A stretch of DNA of 64,000 nucleotides, taken from Lota lota (taxonomy: Eukaryota; Chordata; Actinopteri; Gadiformes; Lotidae). The notes beneath the pieces are model-generated. The model did no database searches, was not told where the DNA came from, and saw only the letters and a list, made by a program, of their open reading frames with translations. The DNA lies in the NCBI GenBank assembly GCA_026745465.1, contig JACYXH010000795.1, forward strand, positions 94,407 to 158,406, given 5' to 3'. This document shows, one piece after another, positions 35,401-47,331 of this stretch. The position numbers and the translations under genes are program-made. Each line of letters starts with the position of its first letter. Within the stretch, counting starts at the first letter, position 1.

Positions 35401-35860
35401 TGTCAGCTCCTCCCTTTTGAGACTCAGTGACTATGTGGCCTCCTGCTGGTTATTTTCTGCTTTTGTCCACCATGTGCCTACTTCTGTTGTGCCCCCGGCT
35501 CCGCCCCTCACCTGTACACCCTGCCACTGTCTGTTTCCCGCCCTTTTTCCTGCTCACCTGTTCGTCATTGTGCTAATCACTCATCCTATTTATGTCCTGT
35601 CAGTTCAGTTCAGTGTGCCCTGTATTCTGTCTGTTTGATTCCTGCCTGCTTTTTGGATTTGCCTATGGTTTTGACCTTTGCCTGCCCCTGGACTGCCCTA
35701 CTGACGGTGACCTGGCTCTTTTGCTAGTTTGGATATGCATTCCTCCTGAGAAATAGGAGTTAATTGTTGTTATTGATTGAGCTGAAGACTTGCTCTGCCT
35801 CAAATAAATCTTTTGGACTTATTCTGCTTTTGGGTTTGTATTTCACAAACCTTCCTGACA
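35401..35860 (+). repeat. solo LTR, target duplication ACCTGG
   Basis: The insert starts TGTCAG and ends CTGACA. It is flanked by ACCTGG at 35395-35400 and 35861-35866. The empty site is seen once at 24049-24054. AATAAA at about 35803 gives plus-strand orientation. It falls on the splice donor of the minus-strand UBX-like exon. Confidence 0.85.
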
Positions 35861-36221
35861 ACCTGGAATGGCTGAGACACATCAAATCTCCTGAGAATTG
35901 TTCTCCCCTCTGGGTACTTGAACTGTATCGCCACACCAACATCAGGCTCCTCTACAGAGTTGATGAGGCTAATTCTATCTAGTATCGCCTTAACATGGTA
36001 ATGGGAACGTTCGAATTCGATCCAATGTAATGAATTACGTTCAACATAAATGAGCTCATGTTTGTATTCATCATGCTCAGTATGTTTCTTTCTCCAGCGC
36101 TGCTCGCCATCCCCATTTTGTCTCATCTCATATTGTAATAATTTTTTTTTAAATGTCATTACATTAGTAAAGTCTGTTAGTAACAAAAAATTTAAAGATT
36201 TATCATAATTCCCAGCAAGTG

Positions 36222-36696
36222 TGTCGTACATGCAATGTGTCTTAGATCCAGTTGAGGTTCAAGCCAAACGTTGAAGTTTCATTGAGGTATTTATTTACAC
36301 AAACTGCAGCACTGACAAGAACGATGACAGGAACTAACATATCAAATAGATGTCAAGGATGAACTACATTAACTGTGACTAAACCAACCCTCCCCAACAC
36401 TGACACACACCACGCTTATAAATACACATAAATGGCGCACATAAATAGTGGAAATGTATTGCGGGCTTGCCCTTAATGCAGGAGAACTGTGGTGAGTACG
36501 ATGACTGAAGTTGTGACATTACTGATTTCTGCTACTGGTTGATATGAATGGATTTGACAGGGAATACAGAAAACAAAATATAAACATGCGCAAATGTCCA
36601 TGCGATAGTTTAAAATAGTCTGTCGGCTTCCATGCCGTAGCACTCGGTCTGTAGCGCTGTACCAGAGGTACCACCAGTGACGATCGCTTCATCACA
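36222..36696 (+). repeat. solo LTR, target duplication AAGTG
   Basis: The insert starts TGTCGTAC and ends CATCACA, with AAGTG at 36217-36221 and 36697-36701. The empty site is cagcaagtgaattaatg near 24401-24417. Its last 120 bases resemble the end of the 55803 LTR (gtttaaaatagtctg, tagcgctgt, gtgacgatcgc), so the two are related families. Confidence 0.85.
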
Positions 36697-36847
36697 AAGT
36701 GACTTAATGTTCTTATCCTCGCTCTATCAATTTGAAGAGAGCGAGTGTATTCATTGTCCTGCTGTTGGCGCAACTCTCTTCATGCCTGCAAATTCTACAC
36801 TATAAAACGTATACTTTTTCTAAGCCACCTGTGGGTATTTAGACATG

Positions 36848-38031
36848 CACTATATTGCCTATATTGACTATTCAATTCAGGTGTTGCAAACACTTCCATG
36901 GCCACAGGTGTATAAAATCAAGCACCTAGGCATGCAGACTGCTTCTACAAACATTTGTGAAAGAAAGGGTCGCTCTCAGGAGCTCAGTGAACTCAAGCAT
37001 GGTACCGTGATAGGTTGCCACTTGTGCAATAAGTCTATTTGTGAAAACTGTTAGTGGTATTATAGCAAAGTGGAAGCAATTGGGAACAACAGAAACTCAG
37101 CCATGAAGTGGTAGGCCACATAAAATCACAGAGCGGGGTCAACGCAGGCTGAGGCGCACAGTTTGCAGAAGTTGCCAACTTTCAGTCAATGGCTACAGAC
37201 CTCCAAACTTCGAGTGCCCTTCAGATTAGCTCAAGAACAGTGCGTAGAGAGCTTCATGGAATGGGTTTCCATGGCCAAACAGCTGCATCCAAGCCTTACA
37301 TCACCAAGTGCAATGCAAAGCGTCGGATGCAGTGGTGTAAAGCACACCGCCACTGGACACCAGAGCAGTGGAGACGTGTTTTCTGGAGTGACGAATCACG
37401 CTTCTCTGTCTAGCAATCCGATAGACGAGTCTGGGTATGGCGGTTGCCAGGAGAACGGTACTTGCCTGACTGCATTGTGCCAAGTGTAAAGTTTGGTGGA
37501 GGGGTGATTATGGTGTGGGGTTGTTTTTCAGGGGTTGGGCTTGGCCCCTTAGTTCCAGTGAAAGGAACTGTGAATGCTTCAGCATACCAAGACATTTTGG
37601 ACAATTTCATGCTCCCAACTTTGTGGGAACAGTTTGGGGATGGCCCCTTCCTGTTCCAACACGACTGCGCACCAGTGCACAAAGAAAGCTCCATAAAGAC
37701 ATGTATCAGCGAGTTTGGTGTGGAGGAACTTAACTGGCCTGCACAGAGTCCTGACCTCAACCCGATAGAACACCTTTGGGATAAATTAGAGCGGAGACTG
37801 CGAGCCAGGCCTTCTCGTCCAACATCTGTGCCTGACCTAACAAATGTGTTTCAACAAATCCCATAAAAACACTCGTCAACCTTGTGGAAAGCCTTCCCAG
37901 AAGAGTCGAAGCTGTTATAGCTGCAAAGGGTGGGCAGACTCTATATTAAACCCTACGGATTAAGAATGGGATGTCATTAACCTTCATATGCATGTAAAGG
38001 CAGGCGTCCCAAAACTTTTGGCAAGATAGTG
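36848..38031 (+). mobile_element. Tc1/mariner transposon, inactive
   Basis: The element starts CACTATATTGCC and ends GGCAAGATAGTG. The right terminal repeat is long (38031 back to about 37960), while the left has lost most of its length. Flanking dinucleotides are TG (36846-36847, probably a mutated TA) and TA (38032-38033). The empty site is acacataagttg at 24544. It carries a broken Tc1 transposase. Confidence 0.85.
36931..37866 (+). pseudogene. Tc1 transposase, frameshifted
   Basis: N-terminal paired-like helix-turn-helix remnants (RSQELSELKHGTVIGCHLCN) lie near 36975. The middle (37189-37413) is in another frame. The C-terminal frame 37444-37866 has the catalytic region: [12 protein letters not shown] (second Asp) and [12 protein letters not shown] (Asp/Glu box). 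At least two frame changes and stops make it inactive. Typical length is about 340 residues, and the pieces span roughly that. Confidence 0.85.
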
Positions 38032-39072
38032 TAAGTTATATGGAGAATATGATCATTTTTTATAAGATCAGATCCATCATCGCCGACTGTCATAACATTT
38101 ACCTAATATATATTTACCTAATAGCACGTAGTTAAGCACAATTCTTTATCCAGTACCACTACACCCAGAAACCTAATATATGGCACAGTATCTCTGACCA
38201 TGGGGACTGATGTGACACATTTCAGAGCATATTTACATTTAAAAACACATATTTAATACATCATTGTATCGCAAACCGATCACCATATTTTCTGTGGTTT
38301 ACCCCTCGAATGTAAGAACTTATGTTTTGAGAATCAGCATTGCTGTTATCTGCAGGGACTTCTGCGTTGATGGCATCTTCACGGACTTCCTGTAAAATAC
38401 AGAAGAAGACTCCTGGGTCCTGCATCTGCCATTACATTTGAATGCTCAAATTGCAAACTTCACTTAACACTGAAATATTTAGGCTGCATTTTGACTTAGT
38501 GTTTCCTCTTTTGGGACCGATTCTCTGACCTGAAAAAAAGGAACTAAATAGTTGAGTCATGCAGGTCATTGTAAAGGATTTGGCGCCCAGAGATCAGTCG
38601 AGGTTGTTGTAGGGACGTTGACCCTACAACATTTTTATTTAGCCCTTGGTGATGCTGGTTCACAGCTATGCTGCAGCAAACGTAAACAAGACAGTAGCAA
38701 ATATTCAGTGCTGGGGGAAGTCATTGCTTCAAAAGCACTAGTTGGAGGAGACATAATTTAAAGCTTGTAATTACAATTGTTAATTCATATACTTACATTT
38801 GGTCTAATGTAGATGAAGGAGCGGCCAACATCAGGACATGCTCTTATTGCAGAGGGCCACAAGGAGGCTAAATTGAGCAGAATAATCCGTCTTCGCCTGT
38901 CCACTTTGGCCAGGCTGAATTCAGGATCCCAAACTTGAGGGAATTCTTACCTAATTGTCTCAATGAATTCTGTCTCTGACAACGATAGAGGCGCCACCGA
39001 TATTTTAAGTGTTATCCCAGCTACATAGAAAGACAAGAAGAAACACAAAGGTGTGGGTAAGAAAATGCACAC

Positions 39073-39142
39073 TTACACACACACACACACACTCACAAAC
39101 GTGTGTGTGTTTTTGTGTGTTTGTATGTGTGTGTGTGTGTGT

Positions 39143-39176
<34 letters not shown>
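39073..39176. repeat. CA/GT-rich repeat
   Basis: CA tract, then GT tract, preceding gtgcgggcatcctgaggc, the 18-base stub of the PARP4-like penultimate exon. Same structure as in unit B. Confidence 0.85.
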
Positions 39177-39179
<3 letters not shown>

Positions 39180-39325
39180 TGCGGGCATCCTGAGGCACAG
39201 CGATGCTGCTAGGGTCTGCAGGGGATAAGGATGGCGGGGGAACATAATTTTTGCACACACACTCCACAAACATATGTATTGGAAGGGTGTGTGTGGGCTA
39301 AGCCTAAAGAAGCATCTTGTTGCAG

Positions 39326-39536
39326 ATGTGCCGAGCGCTGGCGTGCCGTGAAGCGAGCGGTGGACTGGGTGCGCTGGGCCGACCACCAGTACCCATGCAT
39401 CTACAGCCGGCTGGAGTTTGGACGGAGCTGGGAGTCTTCCACGCGCCAGCTCCTCGGCTATGAGCAGCCCCCGGCCGCCTCACCCCTCAGCGGGCTCATC
39501 CCCTGGAGGGCCTCGCCCCTCCTGGAGGTCCAGTGA
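39326..39536 (+). pseudogene. PARP4-like terminal exon, copy 3 (unit C)
   Basis: A 211-nt exon with intact acceptor, frame and TGA. Differs from copy 1 mainly by Pro for Arg in YEQPPAAS. As in unit B, the preceding exon is only a stub. It lies upstream of lectin C, now 4.6 kb away because of the element at 40118. Confidence 0.6.
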
Positions 39537-40117
39537 AACCAAGACAAGACGCTGAATCATTAGAGGTTTTTTGTCGTACATTTATGTTCTGTTTCACAGG
39601 TTCACTGCAAACTCACACGGGAAATGCCCGTCTCACACATTTAGCACACGACTTCACACATACTTGCATTGCAACTTTTGTTAATTCCACTTTGCAACAA
39701 CCATAGTACAAAAAGTACACTCAGACCAAGTAGTCAGTGGTAATCTTGGCAATCCCAACAACTGGACCTGAACTTAACCATTTTTAAATGGTTTGCAGTG
39801 CAGATTCATTATGCATGTCATCACAGGCGTTCAAAACCCGATTTCAAATGTTTTATGCAAAGAAAGACGTCTTATCAGTCTTAAAAGATGGGAATATGAT
39901 TCCTAGCCTGTGTAATTATCAAACATGATTCACAACATTATCCATAGTAATGTAAACTAATACAGTACAGACACTCCTCAAATTCTCTGAGATTAGTGTA
40001 CAAAGATTGTCATATCAAGTAGTGATCTCTTTTAAACTACACCTTCTATACACAATAAAACAATTGTGAGTGGGTTGTGCCGTTGTAAACAGGTGAAGTT
40101 TTAAATCTAGGTTAAAT
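39537..40117. other. conserved lectin 5' flank, unit C (left part)
   Basis: Matches 13248-13840 of unit A. It is interrupted at gttaaat by the 40118 element and resumes at 43048. Confidence 0.7.
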
Positions 40118-41022
40118 TAAAGCTGCAAGCAGCATTTAGCGGGTGTCGAGGCTTATGCAGACGAGGCAGACCAGTAAGACGTATACAGATTTTATATAGT
40201 TGATGAGGTTGGAATAGCCTCAGCTTAATTGCGGTGATTAGCCTTCAATGTTTTATGAAAGTGTATCAAAGTCAGGGTTCAGCAGTTACGCTCGTTTAAC
40301 GCTTTAAAATAGAATCATAACTGGCATAGCATTTAGACAGACACACACACACAGGAAAGTGGCAAGTGCATTGCATCAACATTGCAAACAGTTAGGTCAG
40401 TGCTTGTGGACTTTACATTGTACTGTATTGTTTTTGTTTAAATCAAGGAAGAAGCTTTACTTTGATCAAACACTGTTTAGAAAAGTGAGAGAATAGTATT
40501 ATATATTGTCATACAGTATGAAGATAATGATAGTAAATGGATTGTTTTTAATGTAATGACAGCTTCAGACACACACACACTTTAGGTTTACTTTGATTAA
40601 ACACTGTTTAGAAAAGTGAGACAAAAGTTTTATATATTGTCATAGAGTATGAAGATTATGATAGTTAGACTAGCTGAATGGGTGGACTTTACATTGTACT
40701 GTATTGTTTTTGGTTTAAATCAAGGAAGTATTATATATTGTCATACAGTATGAAGATAATGATTGTAAATGGATTGTTTTTAATGTAATGACAGCTTCAC
40801 ACACACACTTTTGGTTTACTTTGATCAAACACTGTTTAGAAAAGTGAGACAAAAGTATTATATATTGTCATACAGTGTGAAGATAATGATAGTTAGAGAA
40901 AAGTATTATAAATTGTGATACAGTGTGAAGATAATGATAGTTAGAGAAAAGTATTATATATTGTCATACAGTATGAAGATAATGATAGTAAATGGGTTAT
41001 TGCGAATGTAATGACAGCTTCA

Positions 41023-41103
<81 letters not shown>

Positions 41104-43047
41104 GTATTGTTTGAGGTTTGAAGCAAGGAATTAATATATATTGTCATACAGTATGAAGATAATGATAGTAAATGGATTGTTCTTAATGTTGTGACAGCTT
41201 CAGACACACACACACACACAAGTATTGTTTTTGGTTTAAATCAAGGAAGTTTTATATATTGTCATACAGTATGAAGATAATGATAGTTAGAGTGGTTCAA
41301 TGGGATTGGAATCACGGCATTGTAACCGGTTTGAGCCTCTGGCAGCCATGTTTTTGGGCATAATTGGAAAAGTGAGAAATCTATCTTGTTCGGAATTTCA
41401 TGCTGAACAACTCTTCTATTATAGTCAAGATTAGTCAATTAGATTAGAGTCCATATAGATGTGTGAAAACGCATTTTAAGCCCATTCGGACGGTTTTTTG
41501 TCTCTGGCGGCCATTTTGTTTTACCAAAATTAAAATCAGAAAATGTACTGTTGTTCAGAAGTCCATGCCCAACAACTTTTGTATTGTACTCAAGATGATA
41601 GGAGTCCATATAGATTTTTGAAAACGCATTGTAAGCCCATTCGGACGGTTTTCTGTCTCTGGCGGCCATTTTGTTTTACCACAATTAAAATCTGAAAATG
41701 TACTCTTGTTCATAATTCCATGCCCAACAACTTTTGTATTGGACCCAAGATCATAGGACACCATCTTGATGTCGATATAAGCATTATTGTGTTGGATGTG
41801 GTTAAGCCACACCTTCTTTCAAAGTTAATGGCTCCTGGGGGCCTTATGTTTTATTGCACAGACTTTTCGTGAGAGCTTATTAAAGACATTGGTCCAAAGC
41901 TTATGTGTGCCAAAGGATTTCTGTGTATCTCAAAAAACGTAGGACCCGTACTGATTTTAATGTTTTTCACAAAATGCAAAATGGCGAAAAATCCATCATG
42001 GCGGAAGTCATAGGTTCTTGAGGCACATTTGTTCAGCATGTGAAGATGCATATATGACCAAAGTTTCATGACTGTAGGTCAAAGGGGTCAGGGGATATGC
42101 TTGTTCAAAGTTTGCATTTTCAGACGATTGCTATAGCGCCACCTTTGGGCCAATCAGTGCAATTCTTTCACACAGATATTCTGTAGTCCTCCTCTACAGC
42201 TGTAGCAAGTCTTCATGAAACGTGTTAATTTTTTTTTTGTCTAAGTCGGGCGGCCATGTTGTTTTGTCAATCAACTTAAATCTTACTTAAGCATTTAGGG
42301 CTTTGATCCCTGATTGTGTAACAGTAGGTCCCGCTCAAATCCAACAATTCTTCTAGGAACTGTGGTCATTTTAGTCAAAAACCACGCCCTTTTGATGCCA
42401 CGCCCCAATTGGAAAAACATGGGTACCATCTTGTTTAGAATTTAATGATGAACAATGTTTGTATTGGGGTCAAGATCATAGGAGTCCACCTTGATGTCGA
42501 TATAAGCGTTTTTGTGTTTGACGTTGTTAAGCCACACCTTCTTTCAAAGTTAATAGCTCCTGGGGGCCTTATGCTTAATTGCACAGACTTTTACAAAGGA
42601 ATGATTAAAGATATTGGTCCAAAGATTATGTGTGGCCAAGGATTTCTGTGTATCTCAAAAAAGCTAGGGCTTTTACATTTTTTCATGTTTCTCACAAGAT
42701 TCAAAATGGCGGAAAATCTATCATGGCGGGAGTCATAGGTTCTTGAGGCATATTTGTTCAGCATGAGGAGATGCATATATGGTCAAAGTTTTATGACTGT
42801 AGGTCAATGGGGTCAGGAGATATGCTTGTTCAAAGTTTGCATTTTCATGCGATTGCTATAGCGCCACCTTTGGGCCAATCAGTGCAATTTTTTCACACAG
42901 ATCTTCTGTTCTCCTCCTCTACAGCTGTACCAAGTTTTATCAAAACTTATCAAGCGGTTTAGGCTGTGTAAGTCAAACGCTGTTTATAATAATAATAATA
43001 TCAGCAATAACAAGAGGTTGTCTTGGACTTCGTCCTCGACACCCTAA
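40118..43047. mobile_element. unclassified 2.9 kb element with subterminal inverted repeats
   Basis: Insertion in the lectin C 5' flank, absent at the paralogous site ggttaaataactg (near 13843-13855). Near the left end is gctgcaagcagc (a short palindrome), then GGGTGTCGAGG (40141-40151). The right end carries CCTCGACACCC (43034-43044), its exact reverse complement. There is no transposase or helicase frame. The interior is repetitive: about eight copies of tattgtcatacagtatgaag with (CA)n tails (40490-41280), a duplicated block (41450-41700) and a 400-bp direct repeat (about 41770-42150 and 42470-42900). A Helentron-related non-autonomous element is possible. It is not assigned. Confidence 0.7.
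41019..41102. repeat. (CA)n microsatellite inside the 2.9 kb element
   Basis: About 41 CA repeats. Shorter CA tails end the neighbouring repeat units at 40571, 40799 and 41205. Confidence 0.95.
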
Positions 43048-44011
43048 TAACTGTTGTATTCCTCTGGTGTAAACGGGGCCACAGTGTGCTATGCTGTATT
43101 TCAGAGTTGTGTCAGTGTTCGTAGTGGGCCACGGACTGGTGGGTTCTATGTGTATTAGTGACTTTGTACCGTTGTGTGAGGGGGTTATTTTCCACGAGTA
43201 GATCTGGTTGTGGTTATGTGACATGAGTTGGTAGTGTTTCAGACAGTAGATAATGTTAATGGTGATGATTGTTTCAAATTGTTCTTCAATTAAGGTTTTG
43301 AAATAGGTTTGCCCAATGCAAATGCTTCCATGTGAGCTAAATGTGATTAAAATGACCAATTAATTTAATGTTCAATAAAGAATTTACCAGGAAACATGTT
43401 TCCAGAATAAGTTTAATACTAGTTAGATACTTGTTTAATAACCCTTGTATGTCAAGTCTTCTTCAAACTCTAGTAGGCTAAACCTAAGAGGGACATCCAG
43501 GTCCCTTCCTGGATATCGTTTATATCTTATATAATAATCATGAATAATTATGAAATGAAACAATGAAATACATTGAAAACAAGACATCAAAATTTGTTTT
43601 ATACTTATATTCACTATTGGATAAACAACAAGAAAAGAGAAAATGAATCGTGAGGAAGTTGATGGTTTTGAAAAGAAAAAACACAAAACACTTCCTCATG
43701 AAACCCAGCAGCTCTCTCTCTCTCTGGTGTAACCAGGGTTGAGGGGCTATTCAAAGATTAGTTAACAAACTTTAACTTAATTCACAAATGTATTCCAAGT
43801 TTTTTAAACCTAGAAAGAACACGTAGTAGGCCTACCAAATCACGATGAAACATCGTCATGAATCATCATGTATCATCATGATTAATCAAGACACCAACAT
43901 GAGGTTTTGTTATTTTTTAATAAACGGATAAACAGAAAATAAAAATTCAACTGTGACAATGATGATGGTTGTGTGATATAAAAACACAAACCACTTCCTC
44001 CTAAACCGACT
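43048..44011. other. conserved lectin 5' flank, unit C (right part)
   Basis: Continues the unit A/B flank after the inserted element. No gene seen. Confidence 0.7.
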
Positions 44012-44018
44012 TATAAAG
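44012..44018 (+). promoter_or_regulatory. TATA box of lectin C
   Basis: TATAAAG, 89 bases before the ATG at 44107. Confidence 0.6.
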
Positions 44019-44603
44019 AAGACGCAGTAGGCCTAACCCCATCACATCACACCCCAGACAGCTCTCTGTCTTGGGCTTTGGCCATTACAAATAATCAGTC
44101 GGGACAATGGAGGACATCTACGTCAACGTTGACATGCTTAAACCTTCGACAGCTTCACCAAACCACCCAGGTAAAACTACTACAGACCATAACGATGACA
44201 ACATTCATACAATTAACAATGACGATGGAAAGACGTTTCTCCTCTAGTGTGATGTTTATTTGTGTGAAACACAAACAGGTGTAGCGTCTTCCTCTCTCTG
44301 TTTGTTTCTGGACCCAGGTCCCCTGAGACCCAGAGCGATGGGAACAAGGAGGAGTTGGTCGAGACCTGTGTTACTTGGTCTGGGGCTTCTGTGTGTTATT
44401 CTTCTGGCTGGACTCCTGGTCCTTGGTTTACGATGTGAGTTTGGTTCTCGTTCATGAATAAACACCACGGTCTGAATCATTGAGGACATCTTTAAAACCT
44501 TTTTAATATCCCAATCTATTCAGACGGCAGTTTTGGATAAACTTATTCAACGATTTTTGTTTCTAAAGTTTCACTAAACATCAGATTTTAGACTTTGTGT
44601 AGT

Positions 44604-44606
<3 letters not shown>

Positions 44607-44651
<45 letters not shown>

Positions 44652-44665
44652 TGTGTGTGTGTGTG
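44607..44665. repeat. (GT)n in lectin C intron 2
   Basis: GT tract with one AT interruption. Confidence 0.9.
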
Positions 44666-46186
44666 CGTAAGCGTGCATGTCTGTGGGTCCTGAAAAAACT
44701 GTAGCTGAGACAAAGCTTGTAGTGGTGATGTGGTTTGCTAGTTTCTGTGGTTTAAAATGAGTATTTATAGAGATATGAATGTCTTCATTTCAGATTCCGT
44801 CACAGTACAGGATCTCTCTGTGATCCAGTCTGAATTGACAGAGCGACAGAAGGAACTCTCTACCCTGGTGGAGGAGAGAAACCAGCAGAATTCAAGCCTC
44901 TTCTCCCTAAAGCAGAGGTTTGATGAACTGCAGAAGGAGAACATCAAAATGAGTGAGCGTTTGCATGTAACTGTGGCGACGCTGGCTTCGTGTGTTGGTC
45001 GACCTAGAGCAGAAAGAGCCTTGAATAGCAAAACCTTGATAAGTTTGTCTAGATCCTAAACAACTCTTTTCTAAATGTTCATGAGTAGTTCTTGCATTTG
45101 TTAAAGCCTTGCTCTGCTGTGTCTTTCTCTGCTGTGTGCTCTGTCGTTCAACGTCAGTTTTTCTAGTTTGATCATTTCTCACCACAGATGAGACATTCTA
45201 AAAATGTTTTCCCTCGCAGACTGTACTTCATTTTTGTGTTGAAGCCATATGAAAGCTCAGAAAACAGACTCAATGCTCTGGCTGAGATAATGGTTATTGT
45301 CAGGCGTGTTCCAGCACCTGGGACCATTCCACACATTTCAACAGATAATATGTATATATTATGTATTTACTATTATTTAAATAGGCCTATATATTTTTTA
45401 TTTCATAATTTGTGGTGTAGCGTTTTTAAGATTTGAGAATGTATTAATACTTTACCTATAGATGGAGCCTGGGTTAGCCTGAGCCCCCTGTACTGGTGCA
45501 TCATAAAGGGCTAGTATAGCTTATGTGGCTTGTGTAGGGCTTATGTAACAGCTGTACTGCTGGAATAGGGGATTGGGATTGGCTCATTTAGTCCCTACTT
45601 TACCTCACAGACAAAACCTGTCCAGAGGGATGGAGGGAGTTTGAGAATTCCTGCTATCATCACTCGGACCAGCGGAATTCCTGGAATAACAGCAGGAAGG
45701 ATTGCATGAAGAAAGGAGGTGATCTGGTGGTTATAGACAGCTCCCAGGAACAGGTAGGCCACACCCCCCCCCACCCCCTGAAAAACACGCCCCCCAGTTT
45801 GAGAACCTCTGATGGGTTTCACATATAGTTCCTTTTAAGCCAATGGAATTCAGTCCTCTTTAAGTGAATCAAAAAGTGGACCAACTGAAAAATAACCTAT
45901 AGTCTATGTTCACATTGGCAGCTGTCCTAAAGGAAAACTCAGTTCTCTTTCTGATACACTTGAGCTCTGATGGATCAGTGGATCAGTGGATCTTGATGTA
46001 CATGTTAAATTAGGACTCAAGGGATTAATCAACACAGAAAATGTAATTAGTAATTGTTTGTTTTGCTTAATGTTTTCAACAGAAGTTCCTCTCTGAGTAT
46101 AAGGCAAATCTCTTTTTGGATTGGTCTGAGTGACTTGGAGCAGGAAGGGACCTGGAAATGGGTTGATGGAGCACCACTGATGCTAA

Positions 46187-46189
<3 letters not shown>

Positions 46190-46252
<63 letters not shown>
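46190..46252. repeat. (GA)n at the exon 5 donor of lectin C
   Basis: About 31 GA repeats starting inside the donor GTGAGAGAG. The second donor copy seen in A, B and D is absent. Confidence 0.9.
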
Positions 46253-46255
<3 letters not shown>

Positions 46256-46577
46256 CTTCTGGTAATGAACCAACTCAAATTAATGTGATCAATACTCAAT
46301 ATGTAAATAATTCAAATTGTTATCTTTTATTTATTGAATTATCTGAATTGTTTCATTATACAAAATAAATGTTTCCCCAATCTGTTTCTCTGTAAGCTAC
46401 TGGAAGGAAAGTCAGCCTGATAATGGCAACAACGATTCACGATATGGGGAAGAAGACTGTGCTCATTTACATCTTTACGGACTCATCATCAAGTGGAATG
46501 ACATTTCCTGTGACTCCAAGCTACAATGGATCTGTGAAAAATCTGCAGAAGACGCTCAGATCTCAATGGCTCAATAA

Positions 46578-46944
46578 TCAGTGTTTATGGGTTGACGTTA
46601 TTGGCTTGCTTGACTGTATAGTATTGTCAGGACTCAGAAAATCTCATGTACCTTGTTGATAGTTTGGTGTGTTCAGCAGTCATTGCTACAATAGTTGTTG
46701 TCCCCTGGTCCTAATGGCTGCTGAGTTTTATGAGAGAAAAATACCCATTCTCTTTATGAATGGTGTTGAATTAAGGTGAATTGCACTTCTGAGTTGAATT
46801 GCGTTAAGTTGAACAGTTTTCATTGCACATCAATGAAGGTATTGAATGAGGTTTGCTTCCATGTCACTGAGTAATATTATCGTCTGTGTATTTGCTTTAA
46901 CAGTTCCTCCAAAAACTGGTTGCGAGTGCAGTCATCAGAAACTA

Positions 46945-46976
<32 letters not shown>

Positions 46977-47251
46977 TTCTGTGTGAACACCCCTGTCTTA
47001 GACTTAAATGGTCTAGTGACTAGACTATTTCAGTCATGAGCGGTTCCTTAGCTCATGACTAGTCATCCTACAAATCTCTCTCAAAATATTAAATTGGTGC
47101 ATTTATGGAACATTTAAAAAAATGGTCTAGTATGATTAGACACACCACATACTGGGTGAAATTGGATACTGGTTGTGATTGTACTATTTGTATGATTATA
47201 CTCTGTGTGCGATTGTTCTGGTCTGACCATACTGTGTTGAATTGCTCTGTG
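46578..47251. other. 3' flank of lectin C
   Basis: The first 200 bases match the flanks of A, B and D. After about 46790 the sequence follows the D-type flank (55680 onward). A GT run lies at 46946-46975. No gene seen. Confidence 0.5.
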
Positions 47252-47331
47252 TTCAAGGAGGGCTAATGGGAGTGTTCTGCTGAACTGGGAGAGCTTTTGA
47301 AGATGGACATCTACTCCTTTGCCAATATTAA
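47252..47331 (+). pseudogene. PARP4-like upstream exon, copy after lectin C
   Basis: Reads FKEG, a stop (TAA at 47264-47266), then WECSAEL and LLKMDIYSFAN. Homologous to 56311-56405, where the stop is Tyr. In PARP4 this segment precedes the C-terminal helices. The nonsense codon and the missing following exons mark it as dead. Confidence 0.55.

Larger units (their letters stand above)
34072..39020 (-). pseudogene. UBX/HECT-like gene relic, copy 2, split by three insertions
   Basis: The exons match copy 1: HECT-like exon about 34260-34397, conserved segment about 35230-35366, UBX-like exon 35863-36110, 66-nt exon about 38330-38395, and right-hand exon 38797-39020 with the same in-frame TAA. 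Extra damage here: a 1-nt deletion in the UBX-like exon near 36065, the 66-nt exon donor changed from GT to AT (acttatg at 38320-38326), a solo LTR over the UBX-like exon donor (35401-35860), another solo LTR (36222-36696) and a Tc1 element (36848-38031). It is clearly a pseudogene. Confidence 0.55.
44107..46577 (+). pseudogene. C-type lectin receptor C, frameshifted in exon 5
   Basis: Exons: 44107-44170, 44318-44434, 44794-44952, 45611-45753, 46083-46187 and 46397-46577, with consensus borders. Exons 1-4 are intact: tail MEDIYVNVDMLKP, membrane segment, 53-codon stalk and the first part of the lectin domain (TCPEGWREFENSCY). Exon 5 is 105 nt instead of 101. A 4-nt insertion near 46108 (aatctcttttt against aactttt in D) shifts the frame and gives a TGA within ten codons. 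Exon 6 keeps QPD and WND. As read, the product would end inside the lectin domain. An assembly indel next to the T-run is possible. Confidence 0.8.

Noticed and set aside
35417-35638. Plus-strand frame of 73 codons rich in hydrophobic residues
   Set aside because: It lies wholly inside the solo LTR at 35401-35860.
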